Assembly (NCBI RefSeq): GCF_002127325.2
Contig: NC_035446.2
Span: 161,355,878-161,419,877 of the forward strand
Reading direction: 5' to 3'
DNA: 64,000 bases
From: Helianthus annuus
Taxonomy: Eukaryota > Streptophyta > Magnoliopsida > Asterales > Asteraceae
In this document: in pieces, positions 35,008 through 46,878 of the stretch
How positions within the stretch are numbered: the first letter of the stretch is position 1
How the letters are laid out: every line of letters begins with the position of its first letter
Notes under the pieces: generated by a model
Database searches by the model: none
Seen by the model: the letters and a program-made list of their open reading frames with translations, nothing else
Told to the model about the DNA's origin: nothing
Position numbers and translations under genes: made by a program

Positions 35008-35354
35008 TATGACATTGAGGAGGTTGGATATAAACTTTAGGAGCCTGCGAATATATGCAAACGCGGTCTCTGATCACGAACAATAACAAATCCATGATTT
35101 TTTGTCTGGGAAAAAAGAAGTCGGTTAAAACAAGCTGTTTAAATAAGTCGGATAAAGGGTTCACAATAATTACATTAATAGAAAGCAAAGAATTGAACAC
35201 CAAGAATTCTTCCAATGCATCAAAGAATAGGGATTCACTTAAGAACAAACGAGAAATAGAGTATATATTGAGAAATAGGATAACTTGGCTTGTTTTGAGA
35301 TATCGAATTCAAGCGAATTCTGGTAAAAAAAAAAAATTAACATAAATTTCTATA
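35008..35354 (+). other. Right flank of CACTA; unassigned 96-codon ORF
   Basis: An ORF at 35055-35345 is Lys/Asn/Ser-rich (LKNKREIEYILRNRITW) and ends in a poly-A-encoded Lys run. I do not recognise it with confidence; the AT-rich, Lys-rich style resembles plastid ycf1, so a plastid DNA insert is possible. No promoter or introns seen. Confidence 0.3.
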
Positions 35355-35796
35355 GGGGTAACTTTGTAGAATAGTAACCAAGTTTTAAAAGTGTTCCAAT
35401 TAGGTCACTCAAGTTTCAATAGTGTTCCAATCAGGTCATGCAAAATTCATTTTTCATTAAAATTAAGGGTTTTTTCTTCCATTTCATAAGCAACCATGGT
35501 GATGTGGATTTTTTTTTTTTTTCCATTTTATTTGATGCTAACTTCGAATGATGACGTGAATTGTAACTTGTTTTTTTAATTTTTAATATAGTTAAAGTGT
35601 TTTTATTTTTAATAAATATAATTTCATATATTAAAATAATTCGACTCCAACATCTTATGCTTCATTTTTTTTCTTGTCACCTAGGAAAAAGGACATGACT
35701 CGATTTGAATGTTAAGTTATCCAATTGAGACAAAAACGATACGAGTGACCTAATTAATACTTTTAAAACTTGGTTACTGTTCTGTGACATTTTCCC
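35355..35796. mobile_element. Inverted-repeat MITE, about 440 bp
   Basis: The left arm (35355-35420, GGGGTAACTTTGTAGAATAG onward) and right arm (35735-35796) are reverse complements over about 60 bp sharing AGTAACCAAGTTTTAAAAGT. Flanking words ATTTCTATA and ATTTCTCGA may be a decayed 9-bp target duplication, suggesting a Mutator type. Confidence 0.7.
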
Positions 35797-36530
35797 ATTT
35801 CTCGATACTCGTTCTTGAAACCTTTGTCTTATTTAGTTATTTGACTAAAGATTTTGAAGCACCACTAAAATAACTTTAATCTAAAAGTAATCTCTAGATT
35901 CAAAGGTCACCCATTCAAACTTCAAACCAGAAAACACAAAACGAATTTGACATGTTTTGTCAAAATTGCCATAATACATTTATACATGCTTCAAAGTCCA
36001 ATATGAAATTTTATGGCATGTCTGGCCTTGATTAATTTAAAGGTGCAAATACTTGGATGTATTCGTATACATAATCCATTTGTCTTTTACGATGATCTTA
36101 ATTACGATCACATAATTGTCAATATAGTGGAAAAATCGCATTTTAAAAGACGCAAGTTTGTTAGGTGAGAGGTGGTATGGTATGAGGTTGATGGAGGATT
36201 TGTTCATTCAAGTTTTCTCCAACCACTTCCACTCCATACCTTAAGTGGAAGCTGGTCCCCAATCCAAACTTACCCAAATAAGGGTTTGTATTGTTCGGGT
36301 TATTCTAGCGACTTATATATTATAAAAATAAAAGAGATTTTGAATTTGGATTTTACTTTACTCCAATAACAGAATGATCCAAATATCAATCAGTTAAACT
36401 AGTTTTAGTAATTTAAATTGGATTATTAGGTTAACATGCTATCTAAATAAAGGGGGGTTATTCAAACTTCAAAGCACCCCCTTTTCCTTTTTACCTTTTT
36501 TTTAACAGCAAATTTCTTTTATTTCGGTTG
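35797..36530. other. No gene; AT-rich intergenic
   Basis: The plus ORF at 36172-36369 has no recognisable motif. No structured repeat seen. Confidence 0.45.
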
Positions 36531-36533
36531 TCT

Positions 36534-36722
36534 GTGGGACTTGAATCCAAGACATCTCACTCTTAAAGTATTTAAAAGTTTTGCCTTTGCCAATAGACCA
36601 CCACCTCATTGGTTATTTTTTTTATTCCATGTGGGACTTGAACACAAGACCTCTATCTCTCCCAAAGTGTTTAAAGACTTTGTCTTTGCTAATGGACCAC
36701 CACCCCCATTGGTTAAAATGTT
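36534..36722 (-). repeat. SINE-like tandem dimer with Pol III boxes
   Basis: Two related units of about 95 bp on the minus strand. Each has a B-box-like GTTCAAGTCC or ATTCAAGTCC (plus coordinates 36633-36643 and 36536-36546) and, about 40 nt upstream, TAGCAAAGAC or TGGCAAAGGC, similar to an A box. Each unit starts near AACCAATG and ends in an A-rich run. No tRNA fold is intact. Confidence 0.5.
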
Positions 36723-37187
36723 AAATAACATATTATATTTTCATAAATGCACAAAAATACTGTTAAATAATAACTAGATGATTCAATCAACACGTTGCCG
36801 TAGGATGTGAGGGGTGTTCGATTGTTAGCTGCTTTGTTTCCATCCTTGTGTCTTTGTAACTGGCCGAGAATTTTGAACGGTTGGTAACCGTCGACTTCAA
36901 GCCACCATCAAAGCGCAATCATGGTTGCCTTCAACTAATTATTATTCGGAACTAACAAATTATGGTGCAACCATTCGATTATCTCTGTCTTACCACCTAG
37001 TCGTTCTTGTGTTCAAAGCGTAGACTCGGACGCCAGAGATTGTGATTGCAAAAGCTAATGCACCACCACCGTTTTGTTCCCTCCGTCAAATCGATTGTAG
37101 CCACAATCAAATGACAAAGTCGTGGTTGTTGTTACTCGCTGGAAATCACAATCGTCTTACTTTGAACCGTTTAAAGTTGATTTCTAT
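36723..37187. other. No gene seen
   Basis: Mixed-composition intergenic sequence. A 16-bp word TACTTTGAACCGTTTA at 37158-37173 recurs at 43015-43030. Confidence 0.45.
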
Positions 37188-37346
37188 CTAAGGTAACGAT
37201 TCCACTTGTTTTAACATCGCTAAATATTAATATAAAATGTATGAACTAAATATTCGAATATTATATGTGTTTATAACATGTTATGAACTAGGTTAACTTT
37301 TTATAAAATGTATTACAAAATATATAATAACGAGACTCTCGTTATT

Positions 37347-38687
37347 TGTGGGAAATTCGACTAGTACAATATCGGTTACAAAAATTAAATAAACGAATAT
37401 AAAATACAATATAATTGTACCAATCTTGATTCAAAGCCAATGTCTTTGGAAAAACTTCAACCGCATCTACGAGATCAAAACTCCGCTACAAGACAAGCAA
37501 AATTGTTGACGGTTTTTGGTTGAGGCACGGGTTCAACACGCTTCCCTTAAAACAGATTCCGCGCCTCCTCTCAGACGGTCTGTCTCCCAGGGTACAACAA
37601 CCGGAACAGTATGTGTACTGCCGGAGATGACTCTCATGCCCGAGATAGCACCGGGTATAATTTGGTGTTCACACAATTAGGAAAATATGAAGTTGAGAAA
37701 AGAATAATTTAGAGAGTGCTCCTCTCTAAATTTTCAAGGAACAAAAGACCAATTTGTTGTGTCTATTTTTCTTCTTCTACACAAATGAATAAACCATATT
37801 CATTTTATAATTAGATGCATAGACTCATTCAACCCTCTTAATGGTGACATAAACAAGATCATTAATCTTGTAATTAACAAGATCATTAATCTTGTAATTA
37901 ACAAGATAATTAATCTTGTAATAAAAAAGGGTTAAACTCTAACTTAATGAATATTAAGTGGTAGTAAAAAGAAACTGCCATTCAACTTATGGCACTAGTG
38001 GAAACCGTCTAACATTAACTCTCTAGTAAGTAGACTGGTTTAACCGGTCGAACGCGCATGCAGGCGCGCCTTAGTTGAGCCTGCACTACGCTTCCGCGGA
38101 GACACACCTTCTTGCGCCACACGCTAATTGGATGCCACTATGCATACCAGGATGCCACCTGGTTATGCACCATCCATACTCGCGTGCCACTTGCAGTCTT
38201 CCCCATAGCCAATGACGTGCGCCATGAGCCATGCCAAGGCATCCGCCTACGCCACCCAAGGGTGCGCCATAAGCGGACCCGCCATGTATCTGACCATGCG
38301 CTCATGGACAAAAATACAAAGGCGGTGTGTGAAGTTCAAAGCGCACCACATTGGGCTTATAGCCCACATCACGCGCGCATATGTGCAGGTGCGATGCACC
38401 CTTTGGTCCCCACTAATGTTTGCCTTCAAGGAGTGCTCCTCCTTATATACCACTTTAAGTTTTGTCTATCCACCTATGTGGGACAAGATGACAAATCTCA
38501 ATCCATTTTTCTCATATTTGTTTGTTCCAAACATACAACTTCAAACTTCGATATCTGATTCATCTTAGCTCTATTTGGACATAGTTTGAACACAAACCCA
38601 TAAATAATTATTTATACAACACATATATAAATATTATTCATGTCCAAAATATTTAGTGAAAAACTCATTTTCACTAAATTTCCAACA
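37347..38687 (-). repeat. LTR of copia family 2, minus strand
   Basis: On the minus strand it runs from TGTTGGAAATTTAG (38687) to CCCACA (37347), 1341 bp. It is homologous in layout to the LTRs at 45771-55198: LTR start, TCCCACATAGG box, GC-rich middle, ACTCCGGCAGT/CCCTGGGA block. A purine tract (GTGGGGGAT) lies next to 38687, so this is the 3' LTR of a minus-strand element. AAGATCATTAATCTTGTAAT recurs at 37855-37925. ORFs such as 38112-38558 are fortuitous. Confidence 0.8.
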
Positions 38688-41522
38688 ATCCCCCACATGA
38701 ATGGAGATCGATGAAAACACCAAAAAAATTCCCCGATAAAACCTCGACAGTCGAGTATTGCAGGATAGGTAGGTTTTGCCTTTGAACCTTCCTTTGTGAA
38801 GCATACTTAGCCTACTAGGGTTTTGTAGACGTGATGTCCTTGAACAACCCCCCATTTGTGTAAGCGACAATATACATTCACACAATACTTTCCCTAGCCG
38901 GGCCATCCCCTCACTAGCGTGTCCTATAATGGTCATGGAGCACTTTCCTGGTTCTGCGGGAGCTCTAGGAATTATGCCCTAATTCCATTCGAAGCGACCA
39001 CACTTCTCTCCAACATAGGTGATTTCCCTTTAAATCATTAAAAGCATTATGGTTTACTATGATTTACACAAATCATAAAACCACATATTATGCTTAACCT
39101 CACAACAATGTCACTGAATATTATAGGAATGGACTAGGATGTAATTAAACACCCTTTTATAGTTTAGGGGGTATATGAAACATATACACTAGCTTATATA
39201 TAAACATATATATTAGCTACGCCCCCACAGTGACTACCCTTCGGTTCATGATTAAGTTGGCCTATTGAACCTAGATCTTGGGATCTCCAGTCAACTAGGT
39301 TAGGTTTCCCTCATGTCCCTTTTTTTTTCCATGGCTTTAGTCCCATTCCACAACCTGATCTGTTATCAACCCACTGGTTGTTGGATCCAAAATTATTTGT
39401 TGACTTCGTTAAGTCAATAACAATAATTTTTCAGTTTAGATCAGTTGTTCTAACGTGTTCTTGACATGCTAGTCACTTTTGCCTTTTAGTCGATTCATAA
39501 GACTTATAACTCGTGATCTCAACCTGGATCCAGTTATGTACCTTGTCTTTAGAATGACATGAAACTCAATTCATGGCTAGACACGTTTTCACCATGCTTT
39601 TGGTGTGTCATGACTAACATCTTACAAGATTTTGAATCTAACCAATTGGCATTCGAGTCCAATCTACTCGATTGACTCTATATAACCATTGTGTACTCCA
39701 CTTGGTCATGCTTTGCAATATATGCAAGTCACCCCCACATTTAAGTGTAATTGGATATCATCCAAATGGGGCGATGAAAGGTTCTCCCTTTCATTTCGAG
39801 TTTGATAAAACTTCTCAACTCCCATTTCCACATTCAAATGCAAGCCACCCCCACATTTAAGTGTAATTGGATAACATCCAAAAGGGGTGATGAAAGGTTC
39901 TCCCTTTCGTTTCAAGTTTGAGAAAACTTCTCAACTACCATTTCTTCATACCCTAAAGGGTTTGTTTCTTAAATGGTTCCTCCCCCCACATTGCTTGCAT
40001 TTTAATTAAGTATCCTTTAGGACTAAAAAGAGGTTATCTTTACAGTTTTGTTTTAGCACAAAATTCATTCTTGTGTCATCACATATTTTAAATGTTTAAA
40101 GTTAATTTAATCTCCGTCGAGCATATAAATTAACAAGTATTAGTCTAGCATGCTTTAGACCACAATACTTTAGCATGTGAACAGAAGATGCATCATTCTG
40201 ATTCTTCACAACCTTAAGAGATAACGCACTATCTCTTCCAAACATTCTTTTCTTAGTTTAGACACAATAATGGAATTTTATTTCACCATTCCAAAACCAT
40301 CCGTTTTATGAAGGCCTCAAAACCATAGTTAACTCCATCCATTAGGATCATAACTCGTTTGCCTTTTTATCTCCAAGGCTTCACAATTGACTTCCTAAAG
40401 ACTTAAACATAAGTCTTAATACAAGTCACTTTGATGAAAAATCTTTGTATAAAATCACTTGAGTCTTGAGATATAGCCAATTAGATTGACACTCAACAAC
40501 AAAGCATTCACGTATGCCTATAGTGATATATACATTTACATTGTTGTTTCGTTTAATACCATGTATTGGGATCTTCCAAATTGAGAACCAAGCCTCCACA
40601 TAGTTTAAACAACATTAATGGTGGTAGAAACATCTACAAGTCCATCACTATTGTAAATTTCCATTAATAAATTTTCTAAATTTATTAAAATCATTTACAA
40701 TAATAACATATATTTCTTTCATATGTTATATTCTATGAAAAACTCACATGTGCATTTCCATGTTGATGCTCTCAACATTAGATGACATATTTCGTTTTCG
40801 TGCATTTCATCTCAAACCATTCACCACGTTTCTTACGACGCCGTTATGCATTTGATGTTTGATTTGTGACTTATTACATAAGTCATGATCACAACCCGCT
40901 CGTTGTGTTTGTGTAAATTACTTTTTACACTTTGTACCAAAATGTGTATCCTTTTGACAAATTATTAGTAGTCCAAAATAAATATTTATCTTTTATTATA
41001 ATTAAACCATTTGTTTATGTTAAATAAACCCAAACGATAGTCTACCATTTATAATAAATTAAAAGTGGACAAAAATAAAACGGATACACTAAAGATATCA
41101 AAACATTAAATGCCAAAGTGTTATTATCTTCAACACTTTTGACCGAAATAAACGCAATTATTTCGTTCGGTGTCATGTTTTGAGGTACTCCCTCATCTTG
41201 GAACTCTAAACTTGAATAATCACAAGTTGTCCAAAAATATAAAGTTGTTTAAAATTAAATACTCGCAAGTAGTTAAGCAACTTATTATGTCTATAACAAC
41301 ATCGAGTTGTTTTTCACTAAATAGTCTTTTAGAGACTATTATATGGTTCAAGACGTTATACTTCTCGTGGAAGTATATCGAATCACTTATAATTCGCAAA
41401 GACATGTTTTATTCGTTCAAAACATTTCTCGTTTTACAAGTGTTTTAAAAATAAACTATATATTTATGTTTTGATTAAAAATCAAAACAATAAACCTTAT
41501 AATAGTTTATTAAATAAAACAA
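38688..41522 (-). other. Non-coding interior of a family 2-related element
   Basis: 38688-39320 matches the 3' UTR of the family 2 elements on the minus strand, including the last codons of pol near 39303-39345. Beyond that no pol sequence remains: the interior is AT-rich and non-coding, as in a large non-autonomous derivative. It contains a tandem duplication of about 120 bp at 39720-39957. Confidence 0.6.
39720..39957. repeat. Tandem duplication, unit about 120 bp
   Basis: Two consecutive copies starting CAAGTCACCCCCACATTTAA and CAAGCCACCCCCACATTTAA, about 90 percent alike by eye. Confidence 0.9.
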
Positions 41523-42885
41523 TTTCAAACTCGCTCGTTTGAAAAATAAACCGAATACACGTCGTTTTAATAGTTGGTTTATCATATTTAAACCATTTCT
41601 AACCGCTGTAGCCTGTTAGATAATAACGATTACCGATCGTTAAATTGAGTGGTTTGTATGATAACCAATTCTAATGTGCTAATTAGAATTTAAATGTTTA
41701 TCAAACATTCAAAATATTCGGTTTTTTTATAAAGTAAACCGTTACTAACGCGCTCGTTAGAAATAAAACGGATACACTTATTCTCATAAGCAAATTTTGG
41801 TTTATTTAAATGAACATTTTCTAACACGCTCGTTAGAAATAAACACAAACCTTTTCTAACATGCTCGTTAGAAAATATATAAACCGGATACAAATCATGT
41901 TAAATAATTTATCATGGTTAACCCGGTTCTAACCCGCTCGTTATAAATTAACGATTGCAAATCGTTAAAAGCTTTCTAATACGCTCGTTAGAATTAAACG
42001 ATTACAGAATTTGTTTCGAAGTTTATAAAAGTATAAACTATTTCTAATACGCTCATTAGAAATAAACAAATACGAAACCATTTTAACATTTATGTAAAAA
42101 AAACCGTTTCTAACTTAATTGTTAGAAATTTAAAGGTTCAGACGAAACCGTTACAAGGTTAATTATTATCCATAAATTGTTTCCAACTCACTTGTTAATA
42201 ATTATTTGCAACAAAAATCTTTTCTAACACACTCGTTAGAAAATCTGATCGTCTTTTAAGTAGTTCGGTTTACAAAATCATCGTATCTAACACGCTCATT
42301 AGATATAATAGATGATATTAAACCTTATTATTCTATAAAATTCTAACACACTTGTTAGAATTAAACGATCATTTATTTCCATAAGCCGTTTTTGGCATAT
42401 ATAAAATAAACGTTTTCTAACCCGCTCGTTAGAAATATTAAAAATTGCCAAAGTCGTTAAATCATTTCTAACACGCTCATTAGAAATAACTTATTACAAT
42501 TTTTGTTTTGAAGTTTATAAAAAAACTATTTCTAATACGCTCATTAGAAATAAAAAAAAAATACGAAACCATTTCAAGATTTCTTATTATCCAAAATAAT
42601 TGTTTCAAACACGCTCGTTTAACAATTATTTGTAATAATAATCTTTTCTAACATGCCCGTTAGAAAATCTAAACGTTTTTAAACTATTGTTTCTAACACG
42701 CTCGTTAGAATATCCAACCGTCTTTAAAACATTGTTCCTAACACGCTCGTTAGAACATATAGATGTTTTAAAACTTATTATTATTCAAAATAATTATTTC
42801 TAACACGCTTGTTAGAATACATTAATGTTTTAAAACTTCTAATTTTATAAAAAAAAATTACTTTCTAATACACTCATTAGAAAAT
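41523..42885. repeat. Array of about 22 hairpins, fixed 6-nt loop, covarying stems
   Basis: Consensus TTCTAACACGCTCGTTAGAA: stem of 7-10 bp around a loop that is almost always 6 nt (ACGCTC type). Copies start at about 41523, 41667, 41745, 41818, 41852, 41928, 41973, 42040, 42107, 42220, 42284, 42339, 42414, 42467, 42528, 42603, 42645, 42691, 42735, 42797 and 42862, mean spacing about 60 bp, plus decayed copies near 41592 and 42181 and an outlier at 40890. Stems vary in a paired manner (TTTCAAAC with GTTTGAAA; TATCTAA with TTAGATA; AATTCTAAT with ATTAGAATT). Spacers are AT-rich with weak recurrent words. Non-coding. Confidence 0.93.
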
Positions 42886-43031
42886 ATATGTGTTTCAAGA
42901 CATTTAAACCAATATTAATATACCAATTAAAGTTTATAACATGTTTGTAACAACAAGTGGAATCGTTACCTTAGATATTTTATATTAATATTTATATATG
43001 TGTTTAAAGTTGATTACTTTGAACCGTTTAG
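42886..43031. other. Junction between hairpin segment and truncated copia pol
   Basis: AT-rich junction containing the right 23-bp inverted repeat (42952-42974) and the word TACTTTGAACCGTTTA (43015-43030) ending right at the pol breakpoint. Confidence 0.6.
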
Positions 43032-45172
43032 TGAAAGAAATGATGAACGCCATGTTGATAAGTTCTGGGGTGAGCCACGAACTGTGGGGGGAAGCCATTC
43101 TCTCGGCTAACTATCTTTTGAACAGGATACCACTCAAAAAGAGAGACGAAACTCCATATGAGTTATGGAAAAGGAAGAAACCTTCATACAAATACTTGAA
43201 AGTGTGGGGGTGCCTAGCAAAGGTGACTGTACCACCTCCTAAGGCTCTTAGGATAGGACCCAAAACTGTTGATTGCATATTTATTGGGTATGCACATCAA
43301 AGTAGTGCACATCGCTTTCTTGTACATGAGTCCAAGAATCCTGATGTACACGTAAACACTATTATGGAGGTGAATTCTAACGTTGTGTCTTACTTTGAAA
43401 ATGTGTTTCCTTTGAGAAGACAAACACATGCAACGTCATCAACACCCAATTTTGAAGTAGGTGAAAGTTCATCTACACCAGTTGATGAGGTGGTTCATGA
43501 TAAGACACATGAACAACCTGAGGTTGAAGAAACCGATCGTAGGCGAAGTAAAAGGCCAAGGGTTGAAAAATCCTTCGGTCCAGACTTCGTTAGCTATATG
43601 GTTGAGGGCGAGCCCAATACATATCGCGAAGCGGTCTCCTCTTCAGAAGGACCTCAATGGAAAGAAGCAATAAGAAATGAAATAGATTCTATATTGCAAA
43701 ATCATACTTGGGAGTTAGTAGATCTTCCACCTGGTTGCAAACCACTTGGATATCGTTGGATATTCAAAAGGAAGATGAAAACTGATGGAAGTATTGATAA
43801 GTACAAGGCTAGGTTGGTGATTAAAGGATTTAGACAAAAGGAAGGTCTAGATTACTTTGATACCTACTCGCCTGTGACGCGCATAACCTCGATTAGATTG
43901 GTTCTTGCTATAGCGGCTTTAAGAAATTTGGAAGTTCACCAAATGGACGTTAAAACCGCATTTCTAAATGGCGATTTAGAAGAAGAAATTTACATGGAGC
44001 AACCTGAAGGTTTCTCCGCCCCAGGTCAAGAGGGTAAAGTATGTAAACTCGTCAAGTCTTTGTATGGCTTGAAGCAAGCACCAAAACAATGGCACCAAAA
44101 GTTTGATCATGTCATGATTGACAATGGTTTCAAAATAAATGAGTGCGACAAATGTGTTTACTTCAAAGACACAAATGAAGGTTATGTCATCTTATGCCTT
44201 TATGTAGACGATATGCTTATCATTGGGAGTAATGATAAAATTATCAAAGCTACTAAAAGCATGTTGAAAGCGAGATTTGACATGAAAGACATGGGTTTAG
44301 CGGATGTGATTCTTGGAGTAAAGATCATAAGAACCCAAGAAGGTCTTGTCTTAAGTCAATCTCACTATGTGGATAAAATTCTTGAAAAATTCAACTCGGG
44401 AGATACGAGTGTCGCTCGAACTCCAGTTGATACCTCCCAACATCTCAAGAAGAATAAAGGAGATGGAGTTGCTCAGTTAGAGTATTCAAGAATTATAGGT
44501 AGTCTAATGTATCTAATGACATGTACTAGACCCGACTTGGCTTACGCGGTGAGTAGGCTAAGTAGATACACCAGCAATCCGTGCGCGGATCATTGGAAGG
44601 CTATCACGAGGGTGCTTAGATACATACGATACACAAGAGACTATGGACTGCATTATACCCGACAACCAGCAGTGATCGAAGGATACACTGATGCAAACTG
44701 GATATCGGATAATAAAGATTCCAAATCAACAAGTGGTTACGTGTTTACACTTGGAGGAGCTGCTATTGCTTGGAAGTCTTCTAAGCAAACAGTCATAGCG
44801 AGATCCACAATGGAATCTGAATTTATCGCCTTGGATAAGTCAGGCGAGGAGGCGGAATGGCTACGTCAATTCGTGGAAGATATTCCAAGATGGCCAAAGC
44901 CTTTGCCAGCCATATGTGTACATTGTGATAGCCAATCAGCGATTGGTAGAGCTCAAAGCTTGATGTACAATGGCAGATCAAGGCATATGCGACGTAGACA
45001 TAACACGATACGACAACTACTCTCAACGGGTGTTATCACAATTGATTATGTGAGATCAGCGGATAACATTGCGGACCCGTTTACAAAAGGCTTAAGCAGA
45101 GAGTTAGTAGAAACGTCGTCAAGAGGAATGGGACTAAAGCCCGTGGTTAATGGGAATATGAGGGAAACCTAA
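43032..45172 (+). pseudogene. 5'-truncated copia pol (family 2, unit X)
   Basis: From 43032 the sequence matches the complete element from 50977 on, at a constant offset of 7945 bp with no indel seen. It encodes the end of integrase ([21 protein letters not shown]), RT ([16 protein letters not shown] near 44203) and RNase H (GYTDANW) to the stop at 45170-45172. Gag, protease and most of integrase are missing, replaced by the AT-rich junction. The open frame extends back to 42998 only by chance. Truncated, therefore not autonomous. Confidence 0.93.
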
Positions 45173-45770
45173 CTTAGTTGACTGGAGATCCCAAGATCTA
45201 AGTTCAATAGGACAACTTAATCATATTACCAGAACGGAGTCACTGTGGGGGAGTACCCCAAACTACATAAAAGGGAGTTACATATACTTCCTAGTCCATT
45301 CCAATCAGTGACATGAAGTGAGGTTAAGCATATTAAGGTTAATGATTTCGGGAAATCAAATAACCATGATGCTTTTAATGATTCATGGGAATCACCTATG
45401 TTAGAGAGAAGTGGGGTCGCTTCAAATGGATTTGTGGGGTGCGCAAATCCTAGAGCTCTCGCAGAACCAGGCTAGTGTTCCAGGACCATAATAGGACACG
45501 ACAATGAGGAGTTGGCCAAACCAGGGAGAGTATTGTGTGAAGTGTATTGTCGTTTACACAAATGGGGGTATGTTCAAGGACATCGCGTCTACATATCGCT
45601 AGTAAGCTAAGTGCGCTTCACAAAAGAAGGTTCAAAGGCTTCAACCTACCTATCTTGCAATACTCAACTGTCGAAGTTTATCGTTGAAAAGTGTAAGGAA
45701 AAGATCCATTTCCATACATGTGGGGGATTGTTGGAAATTTGATGAAAATAGCATTTTTCATGTGGGGGAT
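45173..45770 (+). other. 3' UTR and duplicated purine tract of unit X
   Basis: Matches 53118-53715. Ends with two copies of GTGGGGGATTGTTGGAAA (about 45722 and 45763), the second preceding the LTR start at 45771. Confidence 0.8.
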
Positions 45771-46560
45771 TGTTGGAAAATAAGTGAAAATAGCATTTTT
45801 CACAAATATAGGAAAATGATTTTTTCCTATTTTGGACTAGAAATAAATATAATAAAATGAGCGGGTTTTATGTATTTATTTGTGGGTTTGTGTTCTATGT
45901 TGGAAGAGCTTCGCAACGAACTAAACCGCGTCCAAAACCGAGCTAAGATGAATGAGATATCGATGCTCAAAGTTGGGTGTTTGGAACATTCAATGTTGAA
46001 ACTAAAGGGAAAGTAGCACCTTGTCCCACATAGGAGGAGAGATGGAACTTAAATGGGTATTTAAGGTGGAACTCTCCATCCTTATTGTTTCATGGAAGCA
46101 CACACTAGTGTCCTCGCGAAGGGTGCGGAGCACCCTAACTCGCACTCGCACTCGCACACGCTCGCGCGCGCGCGCGTGGCGTGGGCGATGAGGCGCAATG
46201 TGGCGCTTTGATGGCGCACTTTGCACTTCGCACGCTCGCATCGCCGCGAGCCGCTTGAGAGCCGCCTTTGTATTTTTGACCGCGCGCGCGTGGTGAAGCA
46301 CAAGGGTTGCAAGGACCAAGTGGTAGGTGATGCGGTGCATGACGCGGCAGTCATGCGCGCGCGGGTACACGAGGCGCGCGGTTCGGAGCATGGTGCATGG
46401 GTCCTACTGTGCCGTGTGCGGCGCACCAGAGTGAGCCAATACGGCGCGACTGTGTGGCGCGCACGTATAGACTCACAAGGTGACGTGGCGCACGCCGCAT
46501 GGACGGACTTGAGCTGCACCGCCGCACGCCGCATGGACAGACTTGAGCCGCACCGCCGCA

Positions 46561-46690
46561 CGCCGCACGGCAGTGAGCCAAGAGGCCGCACGCCGCATGG
46601 CAGTGAGCCAAGAGGCCGCACGCCGCACGACAGTGAGCCAAGAGGCCGCACGCCGCACGGCAGTGAGCCAAGAGGCCGCACGCCGCATGG
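46561..46690 (+). repeat. 30-bp minisatellite in LTR A
   Basis: Units at 46561, 46591, 46621, 46651 and a partial one at 46681, each CGCCGCACGG-CAGTGAGCCA-AGAGGCCGCA with one or two changes. Repeated in LTR B (47981-48110) and LTR C (54506-54635). Confidence 0.95.
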
Positions 46691-46878
46691 CGCACCGCGC
46701 ATGGGCGCGCGCGCGCGCAGAAGCTTCCAGCATTGAATGACAGGGCAGTTTCAGTCCAGCTTCGTAACTGACGAGTTAATAGGCTTTGACTGAGAATTAA
46801 ATGACGTATTAAATTGCATTGAAGACGTTTAATGCAATTTAAACCTCTCATTTAATTCATTTTGACTGTTTCAACCTA

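Larger units (their letters stand above)
37188..42974. repeat. 5.8-kb segment bounded by 23-bp inverted repeats
   Basis: A perfect 23-bp inverted repeat beginning CTAAGGTAACGATTCC (37188-37210; complement at 42952-42974) encloses a minus-strand LTR, non-coding interior and the hairpin array. No transposase ORF inside. Whether this is a single mobile unit is unknown. Confidence 0.5.

Noticed and set aside
38112..38568. Overlapping 118- and 148-codon plus ORFs
   Set aside because: They lie antisense inside the family 2 LTR and show no domain.
41523..42885. CRISPR-like array of repeats and spacers
   Set aside because: The host is a plant nuclear genome, repeats vary with paired stem changes, spacing is not constant and there are no cas genes.
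42998..43031. Genuine start of a 724-codon gene at 42998
   Set aside because: The homologous sequence begins only at 43032 in mid-integrase; the upstream codons come from the unrelated AT-rich junction.
46002..46851. Overlapping Arg/Ala-rich ORFs of 129-206 codons on both strands in the LTR (repeated at 47426-48271 and 53947-54796)
   Set aside because: They are produced by the GC-rich 30-bp minisatellite, lie inside LTRs and recur in several frames without domains.
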